A stretch of DNA of 64,000 nt from Arcuatula senhousia (Eukaryota > Mollusca > Bivalvia > Mytilida > Mytilidae), in NCBI GenBank assembly GCA_963971305.1, contig OZ020306.1, positions 52,984,686 to 53,048,685 on the forward strand, in the 5' to 3' direction. Both the position numbers and the translations under genes were made by a program. Of this stretch, positions 40,690 to 50,865 are shown piece by piece. The notes beneath the pieces are model-generated. The model was not told where the DNA came from, ran no database searches, and saw only the letters and a list, made by a program, of their open reading frames with translations. The first letter of the stretch is position 1; the number at the start of each line of letters is the position of its first letter.

Positions 40690-41614
40690 TTGATTTATTT
40701 AAACAAAATGCAATAAATTTCGAATTGGGTGTGTTGCAGTTTTTCATTTTTGAAGATATTTGAATTTATTTGGCAGTGAGTGACATTCACTCCTTTGGCG
40801 GAAGGTGGCAAGATGACAATGGAATATGTCCTAAAATATACGTTTGCTTATAGTATTAGTTGCCTTTCTTCTGTGTTCCCACAGAGATCGGTTGGTCGGG
40901 TCTTCTTTGTATTACCAAAGAGACCGGTTCCTGAAGTGTTCCCATTTCGGAATTGTCGTTCTCTTTGTAATCTAAATATTTGCAAGTTTAAACCAAAGAG
41001 TTCAGGGGGGTATATTTGCTGCGTATAGGGGCTAACATTCCATTAGATCTCTTTACTTGGCAAGATACGTAAAGGATCGTAGCTTTCATTGATCACCAGT
41101 GAAGCACGGGCTCGCCCATTAAAAGTGCATCGGCAGCTTGTCATGTCATCTTGTCTCCTTCTGTCTGCTCAAAAAATTCATATCTGTGACCATATTCATC
41201 CACAAGCATTGACTTTCTTATACTTTACATTAACTGTTCAAACTCTTGGTTGCAAGTTCAAAATCGAGAACACGCATTAAAAAATGATACAGTTTCTAGC
41301 AGAGACTACAATTGTTGAAATATGTCGTATTGCTTAAGTTAACACGCAATGCTTGTCACAAATATATCATAGAATTTCAAGAGCTTATACCAAATTCCTG
41401 ACTAATTCTGCTTTGGGTATTCATTGTATCATGTACATTTTCTTAGTATTGGATTAAAGAGAAATTATGGTTTGGAAAGACTTATAAACGAATATTTCAT
41501 GAAACCACACGCTTGCCATACATTTTGAATTAACACGGTTGGTCTTTTTTGGTAAAAAGCTTGACTTGATGATTTCATGAAACCTCATGTTTACCAACAA
41601 TATCTTGAATTAAT
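40690..41614 (+). other. 3' non-coding part of the tyrosine-recombinase retroelement
   Basis: No protein is supported. It has an internal duplicated phrase (GTGTTCCCACAGAGATCGGTT / ATTACCAAAGAGACCGGTT at 40875-40930). Direct or inverted copies of the element's 5' end were not found. The end of the element is set only by the return of repeat X at 41615. Confidence 0.5.
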
Positions 41615-41993
41615 GCATATGAATGAAAAATTATACCATATGAATGAAAATGGGTTTTGCCAAAGAAAGTGAAAATATAGCTTTAAAATTTAAATTATAA
41701 CAAACGAATGATAAATTATAGAATTGAAAGAAAAAATATACAATATAAAAAGATATTTGATCATTGCAAAATATATTTTACCAATTGAATGGGAAATAGA
41801 CCATAGAAATAAAGTTTTTAACAATATGAATGAAAAATTATACCAATGAAATGAAATTTATATAATATACATTACTTTTTATACCAAATAAATAAAATAT
41901 TATAGCAATGAAATTGAAAATTTTAGCAATATAAATGAAAATTATAGCATTAAAAAATTTATTATTGAATTTTGCAACGGAAATCACGCCATA
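41615..41993 (+). repeat. Repeat X copy B, block 2
   Basis: It matches the reverse complement of 15225-15605 nearly base for base, including the run of ATGAAAAATTATACC-like motifs. It ends at ATCACGCCATA, where the foldback element starts; in copy A the sequence continues CAAATCAATTCTT. Confidence 0.8.
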
Positions 41994-42699
41994 GATTTGG
42001 ATGAAAATTTCAATGGAGATTCAAACTTTATGTCATAATATATCCTTTATAATAATATAAATCGAAATGTGTAACTTATATATAGAACAAAACAAAACAC
42101 AAACAAATTCCCGTCCCCCTTCTCCCCAAAACAAACCCTAAAAGCAGACGTACAAAAACAAACAAACAAAATACATACAACGGAATTCTAGCTTTAAGCA
42201 GTTCAAGATATTTTCAATCTTTCCCTCCGATTCAATAGTGTATAGAAGAATTTAATGGCATGCCCAGAGGAACACCAATTTTTTCTCTTGCATAAAAGCG
42301 CTACAGAACTTATTTGGTTCCTTATCGCAGAGAGAAAATAGTTGGTTTTCTAACCGTACGGTCTTGGTATGAGTTCTAAATGGACATAAATATAAAAAAA
42401 TCTAAAATTATAGTTATCTATAATTGCTTTTTACCATAGACCCGTGTATTAGTAGTTAAATTGGGAATTTATAGGTAGGCAGGGTTGCCGTACGGTCTCC
42501 TAGAGACTTTTCCCAGTCAAGACCTGCATATCACACAATCCTGCGCTATAGAACTCTATGAACATATCAGACCCAGTATATCAACTCTGAGGACCCTAAG
42601 AGGTTCATTACCCAGTCACGCCCTGCATATCACCCAGTCCTGCTCTATAGAATTCTATGAACATACAGTCCCTGTAACGTATAAGTTAACAAACTATGC

Positions 42700-42960
42700 G
42701 ATATACGCACGATGCGCGCACGTTGTACGCACGATGTGCGAACGATGTACGCACGATGCACGCACGTTACGATGCACGATATACCATACGATAAACGCTG
42801 TGAGAAATGCTTCTCCAGCGTGCATCGTTTCGTGAAGCGTACATCGTGCATCGTGCAACGTGCATCGTGTAGCGTGCATTGTATCGTGCATCGTGTAGCA
42901 AGTATCGTATCGTATAGCATATCGTACATCGCGCATCGTTTTGTCCAGCATACATCGTGT
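42700..42960. repeat. CG-rich octamer mosaic (CGATGCAC/CGTGCATCG)
   Basis: The sequence is built from short variants of ACGATGCACGC, which change after about 42815 to the complementary form CGTGCATCGTG, so it can fold on itself. It alternates purine and pyrimidine over long stretches. The inner part of the right arm (44765-44900) carries the complement of its first half. Open frames on both strands here are artefacts of this composition. Confidence 0.75.
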
Positions 42961-42966
42961 CAGGTT

Positions 42967-43060
42967 TGCACATATCGTTATTTCATTTTATTTATTTTAT
43001 TTATTTTATTTATTTTATTTATTTTATTTATTTTATTTTTATTTTTATCTTGCTATATAT
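42967..43060 (+). repeat. TTTATTTTA microsatellite
   Basis: A run of TTTATTTTATTTATTTTA-type units at the start of the foldback spacer, followed by T-rich low-complexity sequence to about 43260, including a TTTTG run at 43210-43245. Not coding. Confidence 0.9.
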
Positions 43061-44931
43061 TATTTTTTTTTTTATCTTATTTCATTCTATATTTTTTTAT
43101 TTTGTTTTACTTTTCATTCATTTTGGTCTTTTTAATATAGAATATTTCCTTTTTTTCTTATTGCATTGCCAAGTTTGTTTTCTGTTTTTGTTTTGTGTAT
43201 TTTTTTTTGTTTTTGTTTTTTTGTTTTGTTTTGTTTTGTTCCATTTTGATTTTTCTTTGTTGAAAAATGCATCCATGTAATTGAGAAGTGTCATCCGAGG
43301 GCGGTTTTAAAATGCAATTGTTTATTAATCGAAGGACGACGGACAGCCCTCTGCGGTCATCCCAAGGTTTATATACAATGTCTTATGTATATAGTTGATG
43401 GTCTACGATAACCGGGTTTTCAATGTCGTTTTAAAGAACTGTTCTAAAGTTCGTAACTTTTATTCATATTTAATTTACATGCCATTGCTTCATTTCTGGA
43501 ATATAGTCTCTAAATCCAGTAGATTTAAATCAATTATTTATTTAGTTACTCTGCAAAATTTACGGAAATAACCTTTTGCCGTTTTTAACACATCGTTTCG
43601 TGTATTTAACATAAACTTAATGTTAAATGTTTTTTTCCATTTACTTGATACTTATTGTTTATATCCTACAACCAGCTCAGTTAGGACATAACATACTGTA
43701 CATGTACGGATATAGTAAAATAAGGGTTATTACAAGTATTACTGTTACAGTATAATATAAAATTTCAATGCTCGAATTAGCACTTTGCTCTTAAAACAGT
43801 TTACTCATTAAATTAATCTTCAACATTTACAAATAATAAAGATTTTCTTTTAAGATCCCAGCTAGAATTTAGAATCTAAAAACGTCATCCTTATAAATAC
43901 CATCATTTATATCAATAGAGTGTCTCCATCCGGCATGAAAAAGGTAAAATGTTCAGTTCCTTTTCTCCTTTGTCCCCCGCCGTAACGTGGAGCGGGGACA
44001 TAGAAATGCCGGGCGTACGTCCGTCCGTCCGTCAAACTTGTTTCGTAACAGATTTCTCAGCTACTATTTATCCTAGGCTTTGAATATCTGGTATGCAGCT
44101 TTAGGTGGGGGACTCATACGGTGGCCGATGCATTTCCAGATCCGTCTCTTCCCATTTCCTGTTTTACAAGTCGACTTAGAATTTTGCCTAGTCGGCGGGG
44201 GACCCAGGAATTCCGTTCTTGTTTACATACAATCACGGATGAATACCGGTAATGCAATGAATAATCTTTGTGGTCCGAAAAGTACAAGTGACAAAATAAA
44301 ACACACAACTCGAATGATAAATCTCACGAATTTGTAAACCCCACAAAGAAGATGCAGACGTTCAACATTTTTTATTTTTTTTACGTTCGTTCGAAAGTCC
44401 GTCAACAAAACACTATACTACAGAACTATTGAAAGCACACACAGTTTGAAAATTTGTAGAGTTAGGGCTTATAAATATTTAACAGAACTCAGTGAGATAT
44501 TTTTGGAGCTTAAAAAACTTTTCATAGTGCAAGTGCAAAGGTTTGAACAGCCAATAATTTGAGCATAAAACAGGTTTACATGTATCTAAAGTTTTGATGA
44601 GTTACCAAAGTATTTGTCATCGTGAAATTTAATACAAAGAATGACATGCACAGGTCTGTTTTGCCTCCTGGTTTGTTATACTTTGAATATGCTGGAATTT
44701 TTTTTTTTCGTGCATGATGTGTTTGAGTAAATAATACTAAGCTACAGTTATTCATTCAAGGAAACGCTTCACGAAACGATGCACGCTGGAGAGGCATTTC
44801 TCACAGCGTTTATCGTATGGTATATCGTGCATCGTATCGTGCGTACATCGTTCGCACATCGTGCGTACAACGTGCGCGCATCGTGCGTATATCGCATCGT
44901 TTGTTAACTTATACGTTACAGGGACTGTATG

Positions 44932-45415
44932 TTCATAGAATTCTATAGTGCAGGACTGTGTGATATTCAGGGCGTGACTGGGTGATGAACCTCTTTGGGG
45001 CCTCAGAGTTGAGATATTGGGTCTGATATGTCCATAGAGTTCCGTAGAGCAGGAATGGGTGATATGCAGGGCGAGACAGGATGATGAACCTCTTTAAGGC
45101 CTCAGAATTGATATACTGGGTCTGATATGTTCATAGAGTTCTATAGAGCAGGACTGGGTGATATGCATGGCGTGACCGAGTGATTAACCTATTTAGGGTC
45201 TCAGAGTTGATATACTAGTACTGGGTCTGATATGTTCATAGAGTTCTATAAAGCAGGACTGTGTGATAATCAGGGCGTGACTGGGTGATGAACCTCTTTG
45301 GGGCCACAAAATTGATATACTGGGTCTGATATGTCCATAGAGTTCCATAGAGCAGGAATGCGTGATATGCAGGTCTTGACTAGGAAAAGTCTCTAAAGAC
45401 CGTACGGCAACCCTG
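44932..45415 (+). repeat. ~98-bp minisatellite, about 4.5 copies
   Basis: Units begin TCATAGAGTTCTATAGAGCA or CCATAGAGTTCC..AGAGCA and continue GGACTGGGTGATATGCAGGGCG, GATGAACCTCTTT and GATATACTGGGTCTGATATGT. Starts lie near 44932, 45030, 45129, 45236 and 45334. The opposite arm (42485-42680, inverted) holds fewer than two units, so copy number has changed in one arm only. Confidence 0.8.
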
Positions 45416-46314
45416 CCTACCTATAAATTCCCAATTTAACTACTTATACACGGGTCGTTAATTGGTAAAAAGCAATATTATACAATTGTTAACTGGTCAT
45501 GAGGGAAACAGTACATTTGTTTCCACGAGGTACTTACTATTTCACGAGGCGCGTAGTGCCGAAGGAAATGGTAAGTACCGAGGGGAAACACATGTACTGT
45601 TTTCCGAATGACCAGTAAACAATTGTTTTATTATACTGAAACGGTAAACAACTTAACTAAAGCCACACCCACTGCTCACTCTTTACTTTGTACACAGGGA
45701 ACTCTAGCCACGCCTACTGCTAATCATACAAAAACCCTGCGAAATAGTATTACGGTACTATTACCCTAGGGAAATAGTTTTTACATATCCCTAGGGAAAT
45801 AGTACTTTTGACCAAATTCAAGATGAAATAGTTAAAATGTTTACCTGTATTTTATATAGAAAAAATATACTGAAGTATAATAAAGATAACTATAATTTTA
45901 TATTTTTTTATATTTATGTCCATTTAGAACTCATGTCAAGACCGGACGGTTAGAAAACCAACTATTTTCTCTCTGCGATAAGGAACCAAATAAGTTCTGT
46001 AGCGCTTTTATGCAAGAGAAAAGTTTGGGGTTCCTTTGGGCATGCCATAAAATTCTTCTATACACTATTGAATCGGAGGGAAAGATTGAAAATATCTTGA
46101 ACTGCTAAAAGCTAGAATTCCGTTGTATGTATTTTGTTTGTTGGTTTTTGTGCGTCTGCTTTTAGGGTTTGTTTTGGCGAGAAGGGGGTGGGGGCAGGGA
46201 TTTGTTTGTGTTTTGTTCTATATATAAGGTACACATTTCGATTTATATTATTATCAGGGATATATTATGACAATACATAAAGTTTGAATCTCCATTGAAA
46301 TTTTCATCCAAATC

Positions 46315-46420
46315 AATTCTTAATTATGTAATGACCGACTGGGGAGTTTAACGTCGTGACTATATCTAGATGTAGGTCTGCAGCGAAAAAATTATGTACT
46401 GTACCTAACATCACTCGTCG
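46315..46420 (+). repeat. Repeat X copy B, block 3
   Basis: It matches the reverse complement of 15106-15215, including AATTCTTAATTATGTAATGA and CTGCAGCGAAAAAATTATGT, and ends at CATCACTCGT. The match resumes at 54585 after the large LINE-containing block. It also carries, inverted, an old SINE tail (GACGTTAAACTCCCCAGTC). Confidence 0.75.
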
Positions 46421-46682
46421 TTCGGCTTCCGAATCTTGTCGGAGAAAAGATGAATGGAAGAAGGCGCGCCAAACTGTTACAACTCGTTGTCACCTCGCTA
46501 ACTCTCGTAGAAATAGAATATAGGTCAAAATAGGACCAGATTAGAAAAAGCGATGGCTTCAAACGTCGTAAGCGGCCAACATGGCGACGGCAGCCTGATT
46601 TTAACAATGCTATCTGAGACTGATACCAAAAAATATCGACTTAACAACTATAGAAACTGAATTAAAACCAGACGATCTCGGT

Positions 46683-47375
46683 TTGTATGCATGCCCAGGA
46701 GTCTCGACAGAGGGAAATAGTGATTTTTTTATTGAACAACTCGCTCCCACAACAAACATTCAAGCCGCTTCTGCCATTGAAAATAGACTTTACAAGAACA
46801 ACAATGCCCAAAATACTACTATTTACTTTATTTTACTATTAATAAGCGGAGATGTATCCCAGAATCCCGGGCCAGTCAAATGCCCTTGTGGAACTTGCTC
46901 TAAACCAGTCAAAGACAACCAAAATGGTCTACAGTGTGAGGGTACTGAATGCAACTTTTGGTTTCATAGAAAATGTATCAAAATGAGCGTTACTGAATAC
47001 AGACGTCTCTCCAACTCGGATGAAAGCTGGTATTGTTCCAAATGCTTGATGTCTACAGCTTTTTCATACTCATTTCTAGAAAACATTGTTGAGGACAATT
47101 TGAACAACTGTACCAAACCTAAAAATGTGAGTAATAAGACACTTAATGACCAGACCTATAATTTGAAATGTTTTGAGAAAAAAGAACTACATTTTATATG
47201 CCTGAACGCCAGATCCCTTCTCCCCAAAATCGCAGAACTTCAGATGCTAGCCTATAAGAGCAAAGCCGCTGTGATCTCTATTACAGAAACGTGGCTCGAT
47301 GAATCAATAACTGACTCGGAAGTTAACATAAATGGTTATGTGATACTCCGTAGAGACCGCAACTGCTCACACTGA
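46683..47375 (+). CDS. LINE ORF: 2A-like peptide, PHD finger, start of APE endonuclease
   Basis: Residues 47-55 are hydrophobic (IYFILLLIS), followed at residues 56-64 by GDVSQNPGP (46848-46874), the canonical D-x-E/S-x-NPGP 2A signal at which ribosomes release and restart between Gly and Pro. A PHD-like C4HC3 finger spans about residues 67-118 (CPCGTCSKPV; GTECNFWFHRKC; ESWYCSKC). The AP endonuclease begins at LHFICLNARSL (about 163) and includes ITETWLDESI with a catalytic Glu. LINE sequence ends at residue 228 (RRDRN); the last codons and stop are transposon. The frame is open to about 46605, so the start is uncertain. 2A peptides are known in APE-type LINEs of sea urchins, amphioxus and molluscs. 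Confidence 0.8.
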   Translation: MYACPGVSTEGNSDFFIEQLAPTTNIQAASAIENRLYKNNNAQNTTIYFILLLISGDVSQNPGPVKCPCGTCSKPVKDNQNGLQCEGTECNFWFHRKCIKMSVTEYRRLSNSDESWYCSKCLMSTAFSYSFLENIVEDNLNNCTKPKNVSNKTLNDQTYNLKCFEKKELHFICLNARSLLPKIAELQMLAYKSKAAVISITETWLDESITDSEVNINGYVILRRDRNCSH

Positions 47376-48399
47376 GAAAATTAATTAGTAAACTTCACTA
47401 ATTAGGTTAGTAAATTGACTGTCCACTCATTCACTATTCATTTAGTAAAATTACTCTTTTACTTAGTAAGACATTACTAATCTGATTAGTATATTTACTA
47501 ATCTAATCTGTACCTTTTTACTCGTTTATTGGCAAACGATTAGTAAATCTACTAATCTTCAATTGTATTCTTTACTCATATATTAGTAAATGTTCTTCTG
47601 ATGAAAGTGAAGTTTCACGGACAGGGTAGTGTGCAAATACTACCTTAATTAATAGGTAGTTGTACTTTGAGAAGAGTAAATATATCTTTAAGACAGTAAA
47701 TACTACATGTACTTTAAAACAAAGTACTTGATCTGTTGTCAGAACACATGTAAAATTTTTATTAAAATCCATATTACTGATATGACAAATGTTCCTGCTC
47801 ATAACCCATCGCACATTTCACCACCTTCTTACAGAATAGCTTTGGTCCTCAAAAAATAAAACATTCAATTTTCAAGTATATTCAGCCTTAAAAATGATAT
47901 TACATTATAAATAGTAAATTTATTTTACATTTAGTCATTGCTTAATATAAATAATATTCATATTTCAACGTTCAACACAGTGCCCTAAATATCCAATTGC
48001 AAGAACAGTTGCTGTTATTTTAGACACAAATTTAACTGAGTTTCTATTGAATTAACTGAGTCTGTAGAAATTACCAATAATTTATTTACACATCTTAAAT
48101 TCAAAAATCTATAAAAAGCAAAAAGTCTCACTGCAAATATTTAACTGATAAAAATAATAAATCTTAAAAGCAAAAATTAAGATGTTAAGTTCCAATTCAT
48201 GCTGTGCCACTTTCAATAAGCAAAAGGTTCTTATCACCATGCCACAATGAACGGCTTCAGCAAAAATTAAAACATATTTTTAACTAAACATTTACCATCT
48301 TGAAAAAAGCAGAGTGATTAAGGCATTTGGTTAATTACTACAAAATATGATACTTCGAAAGCAAACAGTTAACATTTTTATACTAGGTTTTTTTCTGAT

Positions 48400-48566
48400 T
48401 TACATTGTTAACAATGTACAGTATCCAGTTCGTGTACCACGTCTTAATCTTGTTTTTCGGTCAATCTGGAACTCAAACACCTGAACAGTTTCTCTTGTTG
48501 ATGGGGAAGTTAAGTCCTGAAGCCTTCTTATGTTTTCTCTTTCAGCTTCACAATTGTCCACAACAG
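48400..48566 (-). other. Putative last exon of a minus-strand transposon gene
   Basis: After a T-rich tract and a possible acceptor (TTGTAAG), the minus strand codes AVVDNCEAERENIRRLQDLT, then SPSTRETVQVFEFQIDRKTR and LRRGTRTGYCTLLTM, then a stop at 48400-48402. The charged, non-repetitive composition contrasts with the surroundings. Together with exons A and B it suggests a small spliced protein of unknown function carried by the transposon. Confidence 0.45.
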
Positions 48567-49099
48567 CTTACAACTGATAAAATAAAATTTAAAAAATATA
48601 TATTTTCAAACCATTTGACTATTAATCCTTTTTTAGCTACATCACTGCATTTTTATTCAGATTTGTAACTGTTATTTTTATAATTGTAGATAAATTGTGC
48701 TTCTGAGTTATTGAGTTTTAGCATAAGCTTTTGTGTATTGTTAGAAACAATGCATTTAGAATAGTTTTACCGCAGGCACTTGGAAGAGGGACTTTATATA
48801 AGACCCCCCCCCCCCCATTTTCTCTGATATCTCTCTAACAAAATAAATTTTAATATGAGTGAAACAAGTTTGGATAGTCGATTATGATGTAATATGTATA
48901 GAAATGACAATTAAGACCAAGTATACAATTTAAATCGACTCATCTTGAAGAAAAAGGTACGTGGTTATATACATGTATAATAAAGTCCATGTTCAAAGTG
49001 TCTGTGCTTTTTTCCAAACAATATTTACATACTCAATTATTTGTGATTTTTTTTCAGTTGCATCAACAATTTACATTATTTTTTTTTAAAACTACTTAC

Positions 49100-49270
49100 A
49101 TTTTCTATCTCCTTTTGTCCCGTGTATCACAAGCTGATCTTTCAGTCCCTTCGCCTCTTGATTTTGCTTTTTGCTTATTGATGGCTTCCAATGGCAACTT
49201 TATGTCAAGCTCTCTCCATCTTGATGTTGATCATGTTGATAATCTTAATAAAATATTAAGTAACTTACAA
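49100..49270 (-). other. Putative exon B of a minus-strand transposon gene
   Basis: On the minus strand, a stretch coding STSRWRELDIKLPLEAINKQ and KAKSRGEGTERSACDTRDKR ends near a second GTAAGTAG donor (the complement of 49092-49099). A stop follows DKRR six bases before the donor, so the copy may be damaged or the intron boundary misread. The 5' limit is uncertain. Confidence 0.4.
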
Positions 49271-49540
49271 TTTCGTAATCGACTGCAAGGTTTAATTTAC
49301 ATTGAATTAACTATTTCATGTATTTAGACTATAAATTTAGAGCAAAACATAACAAATACAAGGAACAGAGATGGTAAAATAAGAATGATCAGAATCACAC
49401 GAGGCTTGAACGAACTTGAGGATGTACTAGTATGTGTTTATCGTTTATATCATGTATATATCAAATTTTAAATTATGCACAATAATATAAAAAATGTAAC
49501 ATAAATTCGCTTAAAAATTAAACATGTTAAATCTACTTAC

Positions 49541-49642
49541 ATTCAGGATAAAAATGAAAAGAAGGCAACAATTGAGCAATTTATAGAGTTCTTCCTTCGA
49601 TGCACGTCCGGCTGATAATGGCTGACCACGCCGTTTCTTTGT
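49541..49642 (-). other. Putative exon A of a minus-strand transposon gene
   Basis: On the minus strand, an acceptor-like GTTTTCACAG precedes TKKRRGQPLSAGRASKEELY and KLLNCCLLFIFILN, which is closed by a strong donor, GTAAGTAG. The frame is also open further upstream to a Met at 49711. The basic segment (KKRRGQP) could bind DNA. I do not recognise the family. Confidence 0.45.
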
Positions 49643-49901
49643 CTGTGAAAACCGCGTTTTCTTTATCAGATAATTAATACACATGTGATTCTGCAATTTG
49701 ATACAGTACATACTGGGCCATACTAATCTACATCGTAATTATCAAATTTACTAATTCTTATCAAATGATTACTATCTTAATCGGTAATTTTACTAACTAT
49801 TTCTCTCAGTGCAGGAGGCGGCTTATGTCTCTGTATGTCCGTGAAGATAAAGCCTTTACACCAATGAACATTGAAAACCAACAGAAAGACAGTGAAATTC
49901 T

Positions 49902-50654
49902 TTGTATAGAACTGTTCCTGCCAAAAACGAAACCCATTACAGTAGGAGTCCACCCAATCAAAGTAACTTTAACGAACAATTTCAAGCTATCATTGCCCAG
50001 TTCAAACCAGAACATGAGACTGTGCTACTTGGAGACTTTAACATCTGCTACAGAAGCAAGAATGGACTTTTATTTTCTGCCTACTCTACGATCCTTAAGA
50101 TGTTTAATTTAACTCAAATTATTAAAGAACCAACCAGGGTTACAGATACATCAAATTCTATTATTGACCATATTTTATGTAACAATGTTGAAAACATAAA
50201 TCAATCAGGTGTATTAGATATTGGTCTAAGCGACCACTCTATTATATATTGTACTAGAAAATTGTCAAAACCTATCTATAATAAACATAATACTGTGAAA
50301 ATAAGACCTGTTAAATCTTATAATAAAGATATTTTTATTTCTAAATTAGCTGAAGCTTATAAACTGGGAAAATGTTTTCTAGCAGACAATTATAATGAGG
50401 CATGGTCAGTCTTTAAAGAGATTTTTACTTCTATTTTAGACTATGTGGCTCCTTTAAAAGAAATTAGGATCAAACAAGGAACGGAGCCTTGGATGACGTC
50501 TGAAATTTTAACTCTCATCCAAAGACGAGATTTCTTTTTTGACAAATTTAAAAAATCTAATATTTCAGATAACTATAAAAAATTTGTAAGATTAGAAACC
50601 ATGTACAAAGAATGTGTAAATCAGCCAAATCAGAATATTTTTCTCAGCAGATAG
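49902..50654 (+). pseudogene. LINE AP endonuclease (C-terminal part) and linker
   Basis: LINE sequence resumes at 49812 in a different frame (GGGLCL, then YVREDK after a 2-base insertion near 49830). From 49902 the frame holds the rest of the endonuclease: ETVLLGDFNICY (catalytic Asp/Asn), SNSIIDHILCNN and IGLSDHSIIYCTR (catalytic Asp-His). The linker RPVKSYNKDIFISKLAEA and GTEPWMTSEI follow. After the stop at 50652 the pre-RT codons continue, shifting frame, to about 50865. The enzyme would nick target DNA for reverse transcription. Here it is split by the transposon and frameshifts. Confidence 0.8.
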
Positions 50655-50865
50655 AAGAAAATAAAAATAACCCAAAAGAAGTATGGAACAATTTTAAAAA
50701 ACTTGGTTACAAAAAAACAGTCAAAATCAAACCCTAACATTATATTAAATATAGAGGGTGAAAATTGTTATGATGGTAAAAAAATATCAAATTTAATTTA
50801 ATGATTTTTTTACTACTATAGCCTCAAAATTGGTAGCAATGTTACCCCAGTAGCAGAGGTATTTA

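Larger units (their letters stand above)
36189..41614 (+). mobile_element. Tyrosine-recombinase retrotransposon (Ngaro/DIRS-like) with SGNH ORF
   Basis: The element occupies a break in repeat X between CAATTATT and GCATATGAATG, which are adjacent in copy A. It encodes, in order, a gag-like protein with a CCCH finger, reverse transcriptase, RNase H, an overlapping tyrosine recombinase and an SGNH hydrolase. There is no aspartic protease, no DDE integrase and no methyltransferase. That combination points to the Ngaro side of the DIRS group. Split direct repeats or inverted terminal repeats were not found by eye, so the family is tentative. No long target duplication is seen, as expected for recombinase-mediated insertion. 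At least two frameshifts and one stop make this copy defective. Confidence 0.85.
41994..46314. mobile_element. 4.3-kb foldback element with arms near 850 and 1550 bp
   Basis: The tips GATTTGGATGAAAATTTC and its inverse bound the element. The left arm (41994 to about 42842) and the right arm (about 44762-46314) are inverted copies, the right one lengthened mainly by extra minisatellite units and a 200-300-bp segment near 45430-45850. The arms include a mosaic of CGATGCACG motifs. The spacer (42843-44761) is low-complexity T-rich sequence plus a repeat beginning near 43970 (TGTCCCCCGCCG...CGTCCGTCCGTC). No transposase is seen. It interrupts copy B of repeat X; no clear target duplication was found. 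Confidence 0.85.
47370..49811. mobile_element. 2.44-kb DNA transposon with CACTGAGA termini
   Basis: It begins CACTGAGAAAATTAATTAGT and ends with the inverse of CACTGAGAGAAATAGTTAGT. The dinucleotide CA flanks both ends (47368-47369, 49812-49813). Removing the element and one CA restores the LINE reading frame across RDRN and GGGLC, which fixes the boundaries. Sub-terminal TTAGTAAA/TTTACTAA motifs recur in the first 250 bases and near the right end. CACTG tips with a 2-bp duplication resemble animal EnSpm/CACTA-type elements; the superfamily is not proven. Minus-strand exon-like segments are described separately. Confidence 0.85.
46421..50865 (+). mobile_element. CR1/L2-type LINE with 2A, PHD finger and APE endonuclease, 3'-truncated
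   Basis: A 5' UTR and N-terminal ORF (46683-47366) are separated by a CACTG-ended transposon (47370-49811) from the rest of the endonuclease and linker (about 49812-50865). No reverse transcriptase follows; LINE-like codons (IASKLVA-type segment before RT) stop near 50865. The left end lies in repeat X at CACTCGT. Having the 5' end but no 3' end is the opposite of normal LINE truncation and implies a later deletion or replacement of the 3' half. Confidence 0.8.

Noticed and set aside
42694..43280. Several overlapping open frames on both strands
   Set aside because: They arise from the CGATGCAC mosaic and T-rich low-complexity sequence and have repetitive, biased composition.
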